Source of the DNA: Breznakibacter sp. | GTDB taxonomy: Bacteria > Bacteroidota > Bacteroidia > Bacteroidales > Marinilabiliaceae | Reading direction: 5' to 3' | DNA: 33,381 nt | Assembly (NCBI GenBank): GCA_018055415.1 | Contig: JAGPHP010000009.1 | Location: 1-33,381, forward strand | In this document: in pieces, positions 33,131 to 33,381 of the stretch | Layout: every line of letters begins with the position of its first letter | Numbering within the stretch: the stretch's first letter is position 1 | Notes under the pieces: model-generated | What the model saw: the letters and a program-made list of their open reading frames with translations, nothing else | Told to the model about the DNA's origin: nothing | Databases searched by the model: none | Translations under genes and position numbers: made by a program

Positions 33131-33280
33131 CTATCGTCGTCCTTCGTTTTCGCAGGGACAAGGAACCGATTTGTGCTTTTTATGAGTAGTCGTTCTGCGA
33201 GTGGGTGCGCAGCTTTCAAACATTAAAAGAAGCGTCAAAAGAAATACAACTCCCAAAAAAAATCTTTGTAATGTTTTCAT
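33131..33280 (-). CDS. Tiny lipoprotein-like exported protein
   Basis: A 49-residue peptide with a basic start, a hydrophobic signal segment (about 5-20) and a Cys at residue 24 (MFESCAP) that may be lipid-modified; the lipobox is not ideal but Bacteroidota tolerate this. The mature part is short and basic (TRRTTTHKKHKSVPCPCENEGRR) with a CPC pair. The Met at 33278-33280 (MKTLQRFFLG) is chosen over one 60 nt upstream. Not recognised; it could be a small envelope protein. It stands alone facing the symporter gene. Confidence 0.5.
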   Translation of the reverse strand: MKTLQRFFLGVVFLLTLLLMFESCAPTRRTTTHKKHKSVPCPCENEGRR

Positions 33281-33381
33281 GCAATAAGTACTAGATAATT
33301 TGGGCATAAAGATATTATTTTTGACATATCCAGTCGGCATTTTGATTAAAAAGATCTCTGCAAAAAAATGAATTAAGTTAA

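Noticed and set aside
33115..33132. Hairpin AGATTTG-CCAT-CAAATCT after the symporter gene
   Set aside because: A short stem with no T run; it may slow polymerase but is not a convincing terminator.
1..33381. CRISPR arrays, insertion sequences, prophage or integrase genes
   Set aside because: No regularly spaced direct repeats, transposase, integrase or phage structural motifs were seen on either strand.

Overview
The window looks like a chromosomal segment of a Bacteroidota bacterium, most likely of the order Bacteroidales. The signs are a fused E1 alpha/beta 2-oxoacid dehydrogenase, a TonB-dependent receptor with an N-terminal carboxypeptidase-regulatory-like domain, two TPR/PD40 envelope proteins, a stand-alone AMP nucleosidase, and repeated TAnnTTTG promoter boxes of the Bacteroides sigma type (twice with an upstream TTTG exactly 19 nt away). 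Most of it is ordinary housekeeping sequence. Genus cannot be set from what is visible.

Left part (1-7086, + strand): the 3' part of hemL and then hemH (heme synthesis from glutamate). An AT-rich gene follows, encoding a divergent nucleotidyl-cyclase-like protein, then a frameshifted DUF2442 gene and a locally GC-rich non-coding patch. Next are the E1 alpha/beta fusion and a CorA-type ion transporter.

Middle left (7103-12411): a divergent promoter region carries two copies of an 18-bp site in inverted orientation, between an acyl-CoA thioesterase and a rightward run of small genes. The run encodes a four-cysteine membrane protein, a DUF134 regulator, a COG1237 metallo-beta-lactamase-fold enzyme, a NifX/NifB-type cluster-binding protein and a zinc ribbon. 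A His-rich exported protein and a TonB-dependent receptor follow, closed by a strong two-way terminator. This is the most system-like part: it reads as a metal or metal-cluster handling locus, but nothing in the sequence proves the substrate.

Middle (12474-18530, - strand): a higBA toxin-antitoxin pair with a clear palindromic operator on a consensus promoter, a YjjG-like HAD hydrolase, a secreted protein of unknown role, a PH-domain protein, a small c-type cytochrome lipoprotein, tRNA-Ser(GCU) with its own promoter and terminator, clpS, and a TPR/PD40/SPOR envelope protein.

Right part (18743-33381): bcp-recA (+), an M23 peptidase (-) with a promoter overlapping the divergent alaS promoter, alaS (+), a second TPR/PD40 protein and a GNAT acetyltransferase (+), and a stand-alone HSDR_N-type nuclease-fold protein (-) overlapping the GNAT tail. 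Then AMP nucleosidase and holA (+), a leftward block of recR, a membrane protein, a small HAD phosphatase-like protein and a family 2 glycosyltransferase, a sodium:solute symporter (+), and a tiny lipoprotein (-). No CRISPR array, insertion sequence or prophage was seen.
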